Source: Sequoia sempervirens (Eukaryota > Streptophyta > Pinopsida > Cupressales > Cupressaceae). Taken from it: a stretch of DNA of 64,000 nt. Both the position numbers and the translations under genes were made by a program. The notes below the pieces were generated by a model. That model ran no database searches, was not told the DNA's origin, and was given only the letters and a program-made list of their open reading frames with translations. This document shows positions 25,401 to 36,996 of the stretch, piece by piece. Numbering within the stretch: position 1 is the stretch's first letter; the number at the start of each line of letters is the position of its first letter. The stretch covers positions 121,308,552 to 121,372,551 of the forward strand of contig VDFB02252616.1 of NCBI GenBank assembly GCA_007258455.2, read 5' to 3'.

Positions 25401-25977
25401 ACTTTCTGAAGCAGTTTGGGCTTACAGAACTACATGGAAGACAACAACTGGGTTTACACCTTTTGAGTTGCTCTATGGGAAAACAGCTATGTTACCCATT
25501 GAATTTGAACATAAAACTTTGAGGACAGCTCTTGAACTCAACATGGACTTATCCAAAGCACAGAAGGACCGTCTCCTGCAGCTAAATGCTTTGGACGAAA
25601 TGAGAAAAGCCGCCCTGCAACATACAGAAGTAATCCAACAGCAGAGAAAGAAATGGCATGATCAGCACATCAAAACTAGAAAATTTTCTGCTGGAGATTG
25701 GGCTCTGTTATATGATTCCAGGTACCAAGAAAACTAGGGTAAACTCACAACATGCTAGCTTGGCCCCTATGAAGTTGAAAATGTGTTTGACAATGGAGTT
25801 GTGCAGCTGGTCACAATTGATCCAGTCCGTTTCAAATTGCTCGTCAATGGCCACCGACTCCGACTGTACCATAAGCTAGTTTCCAAGGAAGACTTCATGA
25901 AGCAGTTCATTCAGGTTCCTCCTGCTACTCTTCCTGCAGCCGAAGGCTCTAGCCTTTCTCCTGCAGCGTTCCCGTAA
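22460..25977 (+). pseudogene. pol: protease, reverse transcriptase, RNase H, integrase
   Basis: The protease starts near 22458 with LID-Leu followed by a stop at 22468 where the family has Gly, so its active site is lost; its later ILGRPWL block remains (about 22681). The reverse transcriptase lies in 23239-24000 with the catalytic YMDD at 23758-23769 intact. RNase H follows, with the ADASD block near 24202. The integrase (24790-25977) keeps the His/Cys zinc region, the catalytic Asp in WGMDF, the Asp in TDQGAQF and the Glu in NGQAEV. In-frame stops are at 22468, 22816, 23008, 23068, 23167, 23224, 24634, 24781, 25735 and 25756. At 23224, 24634 and 25756 the family has Trp, consistent with TGG to TGA/TAG. 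Confidence 0.9.
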
Positions 25978-26632
25978 TTTTCAAAAAGCATGCCCATAAT
26001 AAAGGTTTTTTTTTTGAAACCCCTTTTTCGCCATTTTCATTTATCGCCCCCATCTCACTTCTTTATCTTCCATCCATCCATCCCATCCATCCATTTCATT
26101 CGTACATTTCATCCGCCCACGTCACCCATCCACTTCATCTACCCTCATCAACCTTAATTAAGATATCTTTCCCACTTGTCAATTCATGCAGCGCCGTCAT
26201 CTTTCTTCACATGTACGTGCAATTACTAAAGGTACGCCATATCTTTTCTTATCGCATATTTGATTTATTTCATTTTATTTATTTACTGCTATGCATGTAC
26301 CAGTCATTATCCCCTGAATCTTTACCTGTTCTTTAGTACATGTGAGGACACATGTCATCCTTTAAGAAGGGGGCAGGGTAATCCATCTTTTGAAACCTGT
26401 CTTTTCGCCGCTGCCATAACTGCAAAATAATCTTCCTTTAATACTTTTCTGGTACCTTCCAAACGTGATTGCATGTCCTTCTTTAATGCATATTTTTCTT
26501 ACAAACTACGATTAAGACTGCTTGTTTAAAAAAGTTTATTTTTAGAAAAAGAAAAAGAAAGAAATGTGGTGGCATGACAGAGAAAAACAAGAACAGAAAG
26601 GGAAATAAAGAATTTGAATCTTCAACAAGAAA
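25978..26632 (+). other. Untranslated spacer between pol and the third ORF
   Basis: No coding potential. It has a T-run at about 26007 and a CCATCCATC pyrimidine-rich stretch near 26070-26130. In Athila elements this interval is where a splice acceptor for the third ORF would sit; I cannot fix one. Confidence 0.5.
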
Positions 26633-26659
26633 TTGAGTTCAGCTAGAAAAACTGCAAAC

Positions 26660-29146
26660 ATGGGTGGTCAGTTGGTGCGACATGAGCATGTAGCTCATGA
26701 ATTGTTATTGCAAAATCCGCAGACAGTCCATGCATTCAGCCTCTGTGGATGGTTAAATTATTTTCTGAGTTTAAATGATTTTGATGAAGAGGCTGCGAGA
26801 GAATTTTTGAGAACACTTTCTGAAGGGGAAGCCACCATATGGGGTCTAACAGTTGTTGTAACTGAAGACAGAATTGTTGAAGTAACCGGGCTCCCAGTCA
26901 TTGGAGAAAACTTTTCTTCAGATGCTGCAACTGCAAAGGCTGTGTTTTCAATGCCTACTGATGGACCTCTGGAAGTCTCCAAGCAAGGATGTAAGCGTGT
27001 GTCACTGCTTCTTCCATATTCAGAGTATGACACTTATATAATGAGGTATTTAACCTGTGAAGGTCATTTTTCCTACTTGCATTCTCATCATTTTAAATTA
27101 TTAAGCCATATAAGGCATGGGTTAGTTGTGAATGTTTTGAATTTCTTGTTAAAATTTTTAGAGCAAAGTGCCCATGGAACTCAACAGGGGAAAGATAACT
27201 CTGTCACCCATAATGGCCTTATTAAATTACTGATTGAGCGCTCTTTGAGAGATGTCTCACCTCTCTCCTGGCAACAATTTGTTGCCCAAAAGAGTTTGCA
27301 ACCTCCACAACCCCCTAGGGTAATTACCCCATGACCTCAAAGAAAGAAGAAAGAAATTGCATCTACCAGTAGAACAGGGCAAGGGTCATCTACTCCTGTA
27401 GCACCCGATCCTGTAGCCGTCACAGCTGAATCCTCTGCTAGGGTACAAACTAGGTCTGCTACTAGGAGGGAGAAAGGAAAAACAAAGGCAGAAGGGTCCC
27501 CAGAATCTGACCCTCATTCTCAGAAAAGGCAATGCTCCTCTCGTGCAACACCTTCCCCTATAGCAGTTTCTCCTACAGCAACAGCTGTTGATATTACCAG
27601 TTCACCGTCATCCTCTGGTAGGGGAGAGCCCCCTGAACAAACAAGAAAAAGAAAAGCTACCGGAACATCTCCTGTAGCCACATCAGTATCAAGAAGGGTT
27701 TCCACAAGGAAACAATCTAGGACCTCCCCTATTTCACCGCAACCAGAGGTGATTGTAATTTCAGAAGGGTCTGTTGAATCTGAATTTAATGTTTCTCTGA
27801 ATGAATCTAAGAATGTTTCTCAGAGTTCGCTCGTTCCTGAAAAGGAACAAGTTGAGACAAAAGAAGCAGGGCATAATGAGCACAAGTTGCCAAATCTTGA
27901 TGACTTGGCTACTGCTGCTATGCAATTCTTGGAGGAAGCACAGACTTCTCCACCGTAGCAACAAGAAGAATTTATCCTGCAGCAAGAACAAGAATAGGCT
28001 GAACAACCGAATGTGCCTAGTGAAGTCGTATTTCATCCTGCAATTTGTAAAGCCATTGTTGTGTATAGGAGGACCTTTTTAATTGAGTTTCTGGAATATG
28101 TTAAAGATAATTGGGAAACAGTTACACTGCAAACTTTGACTTTCCGACACATAGCCCAGACTGACATGCAACAAAGTTTGTGGGAAGTAGAAAAGAAGAA
28201 ATTGAAAAAGAAAATTGAAAGTCAGAAACAGGAAATTGCTGAGTTGAAAGCAAAAATGGACGAAATGTTAAAGGTAATTGGTCAAATTATGGAATGTAGA
28301 CTGCCACCCAGAGTTTATGCTTTGTGCCTTAAAGAACAGTTTTTATGGTTTCAATTGATGAGAATTTCCAGAAACCAAGACCCTATAATTCATACTGCCA
28401 AAGAATTTTATGAAGCATATCAAGCAGCCCCTAACTGGTTAAGGAATTCTCTGTGTGAATTCTATTTGCATGGCTTTTTAATACCATTTGAAATAGAATG
28501 GACTCCTCTTCTATACATTGGTGATATTCATTTGAGAGCATTTATGTCGTGGGCAGCAAATGAGTTGAATTATGGCAAGCAGTGGGAAACGTATGAGGAA
28601 GCTGAGAAAAAAGAGCCTGTCCCATTACGCTCTCAAAGTTCAAACCCACATGCAATGTTGAAAGATTGGTTTGCTTTGACATATGGTATTAATAATGTTT
28701 CAGTCAGAGAGAAAATATTTGACATCAGAAAGCAAGTATATGATGAATTCCAGGCACAACAATATTCATTTTGGAGATTAGCATATACCAGAAATGAGAA
28801 AAGATGGGAGAAATTAACTGTTGGGTTAAGAAAGTCAGAACCACATGGTCCCCTAAACTTTACAATTGCACTCAAACGAACCAGCAGATATATTCAATTG
28901 GGACTTCAAACAAGATTTGAACTGTGGCTGCCACTGACATTCAGACCCCTTATGCTAATGTGGCCCCTGTATCCTCATCAGGCTACAAATCTTAACAATG
29001 AATTAGAAGACCGAAGATATGAAAGGTGTCGGGATTTCAGAGGATTCTATTACAAGTTTGGACATCCATTCCAGAGTCATGCGGCCACTACTGACTTCAG
29101 AGAAACCACCAGGAAAGTTAATGCTGGAGGACCAGCATTGGGCTAA
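26660..29146 (+). pseudogene. Third ORF of the Athila-type element (env-position protein)
   Basis: One frame runs from ATG 26660 to TAA 29144-29146, about 829 codons, with only three stops inside: TGA 27332 and TAG 27956 and 27995, all readable as CGA or CAG before a C-to-T change. The N-terminal third has a block reading VTGLPVIGE, similar to the plant transposon/mobile-domain proteins found in this position in other elements. The middle (27335-27960) is a Ser/Pro/Lys-rich, basic linker with KKK and RKRK clusters. A coiled coil lies near 28180-28290. The C-terminal third is an unknown globular-looking region. I see no clear signal peptide or membrane segment, so calling it an envelope protein would rest on position only. 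Its role is unknown. Confidence 0.7.
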
Positions 29147-29157
29147 GTAGGGGGTAG
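29145..29157 (+). other. Polypurine tract
   Basis: AAGTAGGGGGTAG lies directly before the 3' LTR and overlaps the stop codon of the third ORF. It is the expected start site for plus-strand DNA synthesis. Confidence 0.75.
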
Positions 29158-30483
29158 TGATGAGCCTAAAATATGCTCATAATTTGATGTTATGATAAAC
29201 TTTTAAATGATTTTATTTTTTCTATTTCACGGCTGTTCAAACTTTGTTGAAACCTTTTGTGGGGATATCATGTAGCAAAACACTTTTATATTCCTATAGC
29301 CTATTGTGTTGACTTGATTGCATTTATTGCCCTATTGACTCCCGAAAATGGCTACTATATTGTATACAATTTTTGAATGGTGAAGTAGATTTAAAATATG
29401 TGATTAATGAATAGATATCGTGTATGTGCCATATGCCTTTTCTTGCGCATCTGTTACCTTTTGTTTCGCAGGTTGTTGAAGAATGATCGAGTCAAGCGCA
29501 GCCAATCTCGGCCTTGCAGTAAAGTCCATTTCCTGCACGACTTTGAGGAAGCTCTAGCGAAGACTCTTTAACTGAAACTGATTAGGAAAGATTTTTAATG
29601 ATAAGTCAATCTGGAAAGAGTGGAGCGCTAGATTCTCTCTAAATTGGGTTGAACACATAAATTCATTTATGAAGTTTGTTCCTTGATTCAGGGATACACT
29701 TTACTTCCACGTCTTTCTTTGATGAAGTTAGTTAGTTAGTTGTTCTTCCGATTTAAAAATAAGATACTCCTCCTACGCGAGAGAGTAGATGATGAATAGA
29801 ATGAGTAATAGATGATATTCAAGGTAAGATAGAAACAGAGTAGCAGATATCATGTAAGAATCAGTATGATAATGAAAGATAGAATCTGTTTGATCAGAAA
29901 CAGAGTTTGTTGTTAGTTTTCACATCAACAAAACAATGTATCTCATTCTGATTTCATGAATAAAGATCGATGAAGTTCTGAGTTCAATATTTGTGTAATC
30001 AGTAGATGCTTGCTAAGGGGGCCCACTTAGTAAGTATCTGTAGTTAATTAGTTAGATGTTCTTTTCTGCTGATATCCAGTTAGCTTTCATCTTTGAAGTT
30101 TTTATACAAACTCAGTCTTATACTGCTCCTGCAGCATAGAGAGTCCATGCCTATGACTGTTCCTGCAGCATAAGGCCAGTTCATGGTTTGTGCCTTAGTC
30201 GTAGCTATTACGGTTTCTGTTTTAATCAAGCATAGTTGAGTTAAAGAATTCTGCATTACCATTCTATGGCTTAGATAGAATTTCTTTCCAGTATGTATTT
30301 TTGCTAAGATTTGACCGAAACAAATTCCTAGTGCATATATTTTGCTGCGCCATTTAAAGTCTACGTCCCCTGGTTTGACAAGTAAAATGAACGTCCACAG
30401 AAAGATATTAGTCACCTGTCAGAATGTCCAATTCCCAGGAAAGTTTTACTGTGATATTCATATCCTTTTGTGAGTGCGAGCCA
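29158..30483 (+). repeat. 3' LTR of the Athila-type element
   Basis: Direct copy of 19026-20351 with scattered substitutions and a few small indels that cancel in length. Ends GCGAGCCA, followed by the GATAT flank. Confidence 0.93.
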
Positions 30484-30488
30484 GATAT

Positions 30489-31174
30489 ATTCTTACTAAT
30501 CGAATCCCATATTTCTTCCTTCAAGATAGATGATTTCTACTTTATCATAGATTCACATACCTGGTGAAGACCAAGGTCATCGACTTCCTCCTATATGGAA
30601 GATGCAAAGCACAAATGATGCAATAGGTGACTATTCTTTGAAACTCCACCCGCCTTAGGGAAAAGATGAATGGATAAATACCTCAATCAAATGCTTTGAT
30701 AATGAGGTCTGGAAAAATGAATGACATAATCCAAGGATGGATATCCAAAGTCTTGCTATCGTAGCCCCCACAAAATGACGAAATTCTCCTTTTATTAAAT
30801 AAAGCTTTCAACAAGATAAGTTTTCGAAAACACAAGATCCATAATATCTAACAAGTTTCTTCTTTTGAATCTAGTTTCGAGTCATGCATGTGCACACCTT
30901 TTTGATTTTATCTTTTCTTGTCTTTTTTATTATTTTCTTTCTAGTTTTTCTTGCTTTTAACACTTCAACTTACAAATCCTATCTCCTTATCCATTAAATT
31001 TCTTTATTAAAATAATTATCCATCTTTTCTTAGCTTTTTTACAAATCAACTCGAAATAATATCTTTCTTAATTGTTTAATTTTCAAAATAAACTCTCATC
31101 CATAATTATTATTAATTGTAGTTTCAAAAATGATATTTTTACAAAACTACATAATCAATTTATTTAATACTTAC
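30489..31174. other. Intergenic flank of the retrotransposon
   Basis: No gene or repeat recognised. This is the right-hand continuation of the sequence into which the Athila-type element inserted. Confidence 0.4.
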
Positions 31175-31925
31175 TGATGAGCCCAAAATGTGCTCATAGT
31201 TTGGATATTATGATGAACTTTTAATACCTTTACTTTTTTTATTCGTGGTTGTTTAAACTCTTTCGAAACCTTTTATTGGGATATTCTGTAGCAAAATATT
31301 TTCATATTCCTGCAGCCTATTCTGTTGTCTTGACTACATTTATTACCCCGTTGACTCCCTAAAATGACTAGTATATCGCATATAGTTCTTGAATGATGAA
31401 ATAGATTTAAATATGTGATTAATGAATGAATATTGTGTATGTGCCATGCGCCTTTTCTTTCACATATGTTACCTTGTGTTTCACAGGTTGGTTGAAGAAA
31501 GAATGATCGAGTCAAGCACAGTCGATCTCGGCCTGGAAGTAAAGTCTATTTTCTGCATGACTTCGAGGAAGCTCTAGCAAAGACTCTTTGACCGAAACCG
31601 TTGGGAAGAATTTTTAATAACAGTCAATCTGGAAAGAGTGGAGCACTAGATTCTCTTTCTGGATTGGGTTGAACGAATAACTTCATTTATGAAGTTTGTT
31701 CCTTGATTTTGGGATACACTTTACTTCCATGTCTTTCTTTGATAGGATTAGTTAGTTAGTTGTTCTCCTAATTTTAAATAAGGTACTCCTCCTTCACGAG
31801 TGAGGAAGGAGATGATAGTTAGAAGTAAGATAGAAGCATAGTGATAGAGAGATAGCAAATATCATGTAAGAGTCAGTATGATAAAAATAAAAAGCAGAAT
31901 ATGTATGACAAGAGACAGAGAAAGC
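31175..31925 (+). repeat. Truncated, diverged relative of the Athila-type LTR
   Basis: It begins TGATGAGCCCAAAATG and follows about the first 740 bases of the LTR at 19026 (same order of phrases such as GATCGAGTCAAG near 31504 and TTAGTTAGTTAGTTGTTCT near 31748). Identity is clearly lower than between the element's own two LTRs. The last 580 bases or so are missing. It is an older, separate insertion of a related family. Confidence 0.75.
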
Positions 31926-31944
31926 ACATACATAGCAAGTTAAG

Positions 31945-33058
31945 GTCTAAGAGGAGCTTGCAAAGTTCGAATATGATGATTCCAACCTAGTCACTGAGCT
32001 ATGGCAGAAAAATGAAGAATTACAGGACTGGTTAGCTTGGCTGGAGTAGGAGATTCAATGAAACAATGAGGAGTTTGACCATCAACACACTCAATTTGAG
32101 CAAAAAAAGTAGCAGAAGGACACATAATTTGAGGACCAAAAGCCTCAATTGGAGAATGAGGTCCAGGAGATGAAGTCTTCCCTTGAAACATAATCAACAA
32201 AAAATAACCAGGCCAAAGAAAAATGGCTCGCCGAATGGAAGACTTTGTTGAAGCAACTTTCCGCTGCAAACAGAAGGGTTGTGGAACTAACTCAAGATGT
32301 TGGTTCAAGCGATGTGGAGATTTCCCTTTTGAAGAATGCTCCCCAACCCCCTGCTGCCTAGTCAGACCTCCTTCTAGTGGCTCAAAAATTATACATTTCA
32401 TACTGGGAAAAAGTCAAGGTATTCTACCTGACTCTTCAACCAAAAATCCAATTTATGGTGGAGGCAACAATTTTGGGCAATGAAGTTTATGGAGCGATTG
32501 AGCAATTCCCGCAAATCATCATGAAGAAGGTTCCTGAGGAAAAAATATTGCTAAATAAGCTATACATGGTCTCAGATGAGGACTTAGTAAACGCAGGGAT
32601 CAAGAATAGGAAAGTCGTTGCCAAAACATTGAACAAGTTCATCCACTACCACAAAGACATCCTCCATGCTAGCGAGTGCGCTGCCACACTAGATTGGACC
32701 ATAAATAGCATGCGGGCTAGGTTCTCACAACTAACTCAAATGGGCTTACCCTCTTCATTTCTTTTTGATGACTCAGTGGCTACTATAGAGCAGATTGAGG
32801 AAAAAATAGAAGAGAAGCAATAGGACACATCCTCTTTCCAGAGCTTCAGTCAACCCCCTACTGCAACGGATATTAAAGGCGTCACTCATCAGATTGCGTG
32901 GCTACTCTTCCAACTTGAGTCTGGGGCCAGTATATTCACAATGCTACCTTACAAAGAAATGATCGATCTAAATAGAGTGCAAGAGAATGTGTGTGACATA
33001 TTGACACCATCTAAGGCTAATTGGCTGCCTCTACAGACTGCTCTCTCTAAGATTTGAT
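31945..33058 (+). pseudogene. Coiled-coil pseudogene, probably a retrotransposon ORF
   Basis: One plus frame reads through stops from about 31945 to 33058. The first half is Glu/Lys/Gln-rich with a heptad-like pattern (for example RRVVELTQDV), a likely coiled coil. An uninterrupted 148-codon stretch (32377-32823) follows, mixed alpha-helical in look, ending Glu/Lys-rich. The stops are TAG, TAA or TGA at places that read naturally as Gln or Arg. It abuts the truncated LTR, so it may be the accessory ORF of that older element. No domain is recognised. Confidence 0.5.
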
Positions 33059-34444
33059 TGTGCCACCCAATGGATAGGACTCTGGTTTGCGAAGCGAGAA
33101 AATTTTTTGGATCCTCTTTTTATAGGAAAAACTCCCCTGGTAGTCGCCAGAAGCTATGAATATTAAATTCCTCGAGCTCCCTCTAGGTGGTTTTAATTTT
33201 TCCTAAGCATCGGCTTGTGCCTCATTTATTTGACCAATCATTGGGCCCCCTTTTGTAGAAATTCATCCACTACCGCCACGTGTCCACAAGGCACTCCTCA
33301 CAGGGATTCCTTTCTTCACTCTCCTATTGACTCTTGCAATGCTTCTACATGTCCTTACTATGGGCACTTCAAGGCTACTTCCCTTCGCTTTTTAATCGGG
33401 CCATTTCCATGTGCCATGTATTTTCTATCCACATTCATTTTTTTGGGCAGACCCCACAGTCAGCGTCGGTAGTATAGAATGCCTTCGTGTGTCTTCATTG
33501 TTCAGTTTTTCATCACAAGGAGGAGGAATCAACGATCAAGCCTTGACCTATCGCTATGTCTCTCTTTCACAAGGAATTCATCGAATGGAAGGAGAGAGCG
33601 AGCAGTATGCACCGCTAAGTTGCTATGTGTTCTAACCACCTTCGTGGGTGAATGACACGTGTTTGCACAAGAGTTTGCTAGGATCACTGCCATCATTTGC
33701 AGGGGATGCATCTATTTGACGAGCAACTACGTTTCATGGCCTAATTTTTTTCTATTGCAATGGTCGAAGGAAATCATTGCTGCAACCATCATTTCTCATG
33801 ATATGGGATCTTTTATGTTACTGACCTGCGAAGCAATGGGATTTTTATCTATATGTACTACTTTTTCCTTCCAAAAATGAGTTTGGAAGATATAGAAAAT
33901 TTAGGGGAAAGACACCAAGCCTTTTATATTGCTTTTAGATTATTGTATAAGACTCTCAGACTATGTCATTGTTCAACCTTTATGTTTTCTTAAGCTATTT
34001 GATAAAACATTATACTGTGTCATTATTATCCTGAATTGTTTATTTGCGAAACTTCTATGATTTCAATATAAGCTTGCTAATTTAGACCATGTCTTTTGAC
34101 TCTTCTTTTTAGTAAATGTATATAGGAATTATTTTATGTCATTAGATAAATTATTCATATTTTCATCTTTGATTTTTGTTATTCTACGACATAGTAGATT
34201 GTTGAATGGACCCTTAAATCGCATCCAAAAAATAGATTTGTCATGCCTTACATCTAAATCTTGGTGCATCGCCTTAGCTAGATCTTTATTTTTTATATCT
34301 GCTTTATTTTCCCATTACAAAACCCCAAGTATAGAAGAAGTCAACTTCTTTAAAAATTAAGAGGTCGCTCAGTTTAACACAATTGGTTCCCTCATTAACT
34401 GAGTTTCCCATAAAGGTTGTTACCTTGCCAAAATTTGGGATCAA
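33059..34444. other. Unassigned intergenic DNA
   Basis: No gene recognised. Short ORFs at 33215-33880 have no domain. Base composition at 33200-33700 is less AT-rich than around it, which may mark more decayed transposon sequence. Confidence 0.3.
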
Positions 34445-35520
34445 CACATACTAAATAATACATTCTCAAAATTGAATTAATGAATTGATCTCTAAGGTTT
34501 CTATTAACATATCACATTTATTAAATCACTTTATATCTAACATTTTATTACATACCTTTTATTTTAGTCAATATTTTTCCTTTTAAGAAAACTTTCAAAA
34601 GGCTTAATTGTAGAATTTTAGCCATATAGACTTTTTTCTCCTCTCTTTTCTACTCTCTACTTCCTAATGATGAATTATGAAGTTTTATCTAATACATCAA
34701 AAAAAAATCTTATATAATAAAAACTAGAAACTATACATAATAATATAAATTTACAAATATATACAACATATTAAATACTTAATTTACAAATAATTTATAA
34801 TAATTTTCTAAAATCACCATATCATAATCGAATTTTGGAAAATAAATACCATCATTATTTTATAATAAATCTAAAAATTCAATAGGTAATATTTATCCTC
34901 CCCAAACAATCTCAACAATGAATTTTATATTAATTTTGTTAATTGGATCTTTTTATCCAAAATCAGCTTGAGAAGAGGCCTAGGCCGTGTGGAGTGGGCA
35001 CGTCATCGGCATCTCGCTCAGGCTGTACCCACCTTCCATAGCAATTGCATACCAACACTTTGTTTTCCAATTGATGCCAATTAGTCTGCACCATCAGCTC
35101 TTTGTGCAGCATATCGAAGGCCTTGTTAACCATATAATTTTATGCAATAATCGGATTATAAGAAATGATTTGTGCAGTGACAATGCTCTTAAACATAAAG
35201 AAAGAGAGTACTAGTATTTATATAGGAAATGGTCTGGGGCGCAGCACAACACATTGATGTCAGGCAAAATCATTTTTTATAGGAAAGATATTGAAGACAA
35301 TGTCAAACGTTATTCAAGTACAGGATTATTCTTTTTCAATGTGAATGGGGTTCTTTTAAGAAGCGTCAAAGCATGAAGATAGCTCAGGAATTATATTCTT
35401 TGCCTTCTTATTTCCCACCTTCTTTGTCAACTAAATAGTTATCTATTCAACATTGCTATTGACGTGTTGGTTGGAATGGTGAATGGTTCATGTGATTGCA
35501 TTTGGCTTTGATTCTCTTGG
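34445..35520 (-). pseudogene. Lipase locus copy 2: 3' end fused to promoter side by internal deletion
   Basis: 34445-34970 matches the 3' flank of the lipase gene (9613-10013). 34971-35131 matches the last 55 or so codons (10014-10182). From about 35132 to 35520 it matches the promoter side (11690 to about 12030). About 1.5 kb, nearly the whole coding region with the catalytic triad, is gone, with the join after GTTAACCA. What remains cannot make a lipase. The promoter TATA (35217-35224) and the 3' end are kept in their original order. Confidence 0.85.
35217..35224 (-). promoter_or_regulatory. TATA box retained in lipase copy 2
   Basis: The minus strand reads TATATAAA at the place aligned with TATATTAA in copy 1, in a shared TTTCCTATAT context. 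Confidence 0.45.
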
Positions 35521-36996
35521 GGTTTATCAACCATCTCATGTTGAGAGTAGGGAAGGTTTATAAAGGTATCTTTCAATAATAAATAATTTAAAGATTGTTT
35601 CAAAATTTAATTTTATAGATAAAATTTAATTTTATAGATCTTGTATGTATTGGTGAAGTTAATGGTTTTCAATAAGTTTATTAAAGATCAAGTCTTGTTG
35701 GTGCAAGGCCCACAACAATATAAGAGATGGGGTAAGGATCATTCTCTTGGGGACTTTGATGGAATTGATATCCCTCAATCTTTGGCTCTCAACTAAAAAG
35801 GTATTCTAGCTAGGATTTGTGCTCCTTATTCAATTATAAAAACTATTGAATCGAATCCTACAAATTTGAATATGAATCTAAACCAAAATTAGTAACTTAG
35901 CAATCATTGCACCACATTTGTAGATCAATTTTTGAAGATTTATTTTAAATATTTAATTCGTAATAATTAAATGATGTTATGAAAGGACATGATTTTATTT
36001 GATATATTTCAAATCTAAATGATTAAAATATGATGAATGTTCTTTCATGCACTGATGTGAATGTATATTTAATACCATATTTAAAAGCCAATATGATTTG
36101 TGAAATTTAAATGACTGTTATCATTATTACAAACAGTGAATATAAAAGAATGATATGTATGAATCAATATAAATGATTAACTATCTTTTTTAGGTATTTG
36201 TAAATGTGTCTAACTATTATTGTTTGTTATGTATGTAAGGGATAGAATAATGCATTATAAAATATATAGTTCTTTGTAAATGAGTCTAACTATTGTTGTT
36301 AGTTATGTATGTAAGGCATAGTATAATGCATTAGACAATATATGTAAGGGATGGTAGGTGTAAGGGACAATATAGCACTATGTTGTAAGGGATAATATAT
36401 GTAACTAATTATATGCAAGGGACAAAATATGTGAGGGAAATTATAGCACTATGTTGATAAGACCATGTGTAGTCTGATAAGTATTTTGTTTTTGCATCAA
36501 CTGATGATTTCATAGCTGCTTATAGTATACGATATTTAATACAAAAAAAAATACAAATGATTAATGGGAATCTTCTATGTTTCATTTTATGATGTTACTA
36601 ATTTATATGATATGTTTATTATTTTTATATACATGTGTGTTTAATTTGACTAGAATAACTACCTTGATATTGTAATGAGGTCAATGCAAGATAAAGTTCA
36701 ATCCCCATTTTAGTTGAAGAGGTAGAGCATCATTGAGCAAAGGATTATAGATCAAGTAGGATTAGCGTTAAGTGTCATGCACTAAGAACGTGTTGCATAC
36801 ACACCACTAACTTATATCTTATGCCCCTAGTTGGTTGTCATGAGTAGCATTTTTTTTCATGGCCTAGCTTAGTCAAGTTACATATTATAAGTATATTGGT
36901 CCTGAGATGCATAAATTGCAAATGTTGTATTGATGTTTCCTCTTTTGCAAATAGATTTGACAAATTCTTAATATTCCTTTCAAATCCTTAATGTTT
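35521..36996. other. AT-rich intergenic DNA
   Basis: No gene seen. It contains a 76-bp two-copy repeat, given separately, and AT-rich low-complexity sequence. Confidence 0.4.
36197..36460 (+). repeat. Small tandem duplications
   Basis: TTTGTAAATG(T/A)GTCTAACTATT starts at 36197 and again at 36273, a 76-bp period continuing through GTTATGTATGTAAGG. Just after, TATAGCACTATGTTG occurs near 36370 and again near 36440. Confidence 0.65.

Larger units (their letters stand above)
19021..30488 (+). mobile_element. Athila-type Ty3/gypsy LTR retrotransposon, nearly full length, inactive
   Basis: Two direct LTRs of 1326 bp each (19026-20351 and 29158-30483) bracket gag-pro-pol and a third long ORF, 11,458 bp in all. 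The flanks are GATGT (19021-19025) and GATAT (30484-30488), a 5-bp target duplication with one G-to-A difference. The primer site matches the 3' end of tRNA-Asp, as in Athila/Tat elements, and a purine tract precedes the 3' LTR. By eye the first 200 bases of the two LTRs differ at roughly 5% of positions, so the insertion is not recent. All ORFs carry stops, mostly of transition type, and there is one 1-base deletion in the protease, so it cannot move on its own. Confidence 0.93.
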
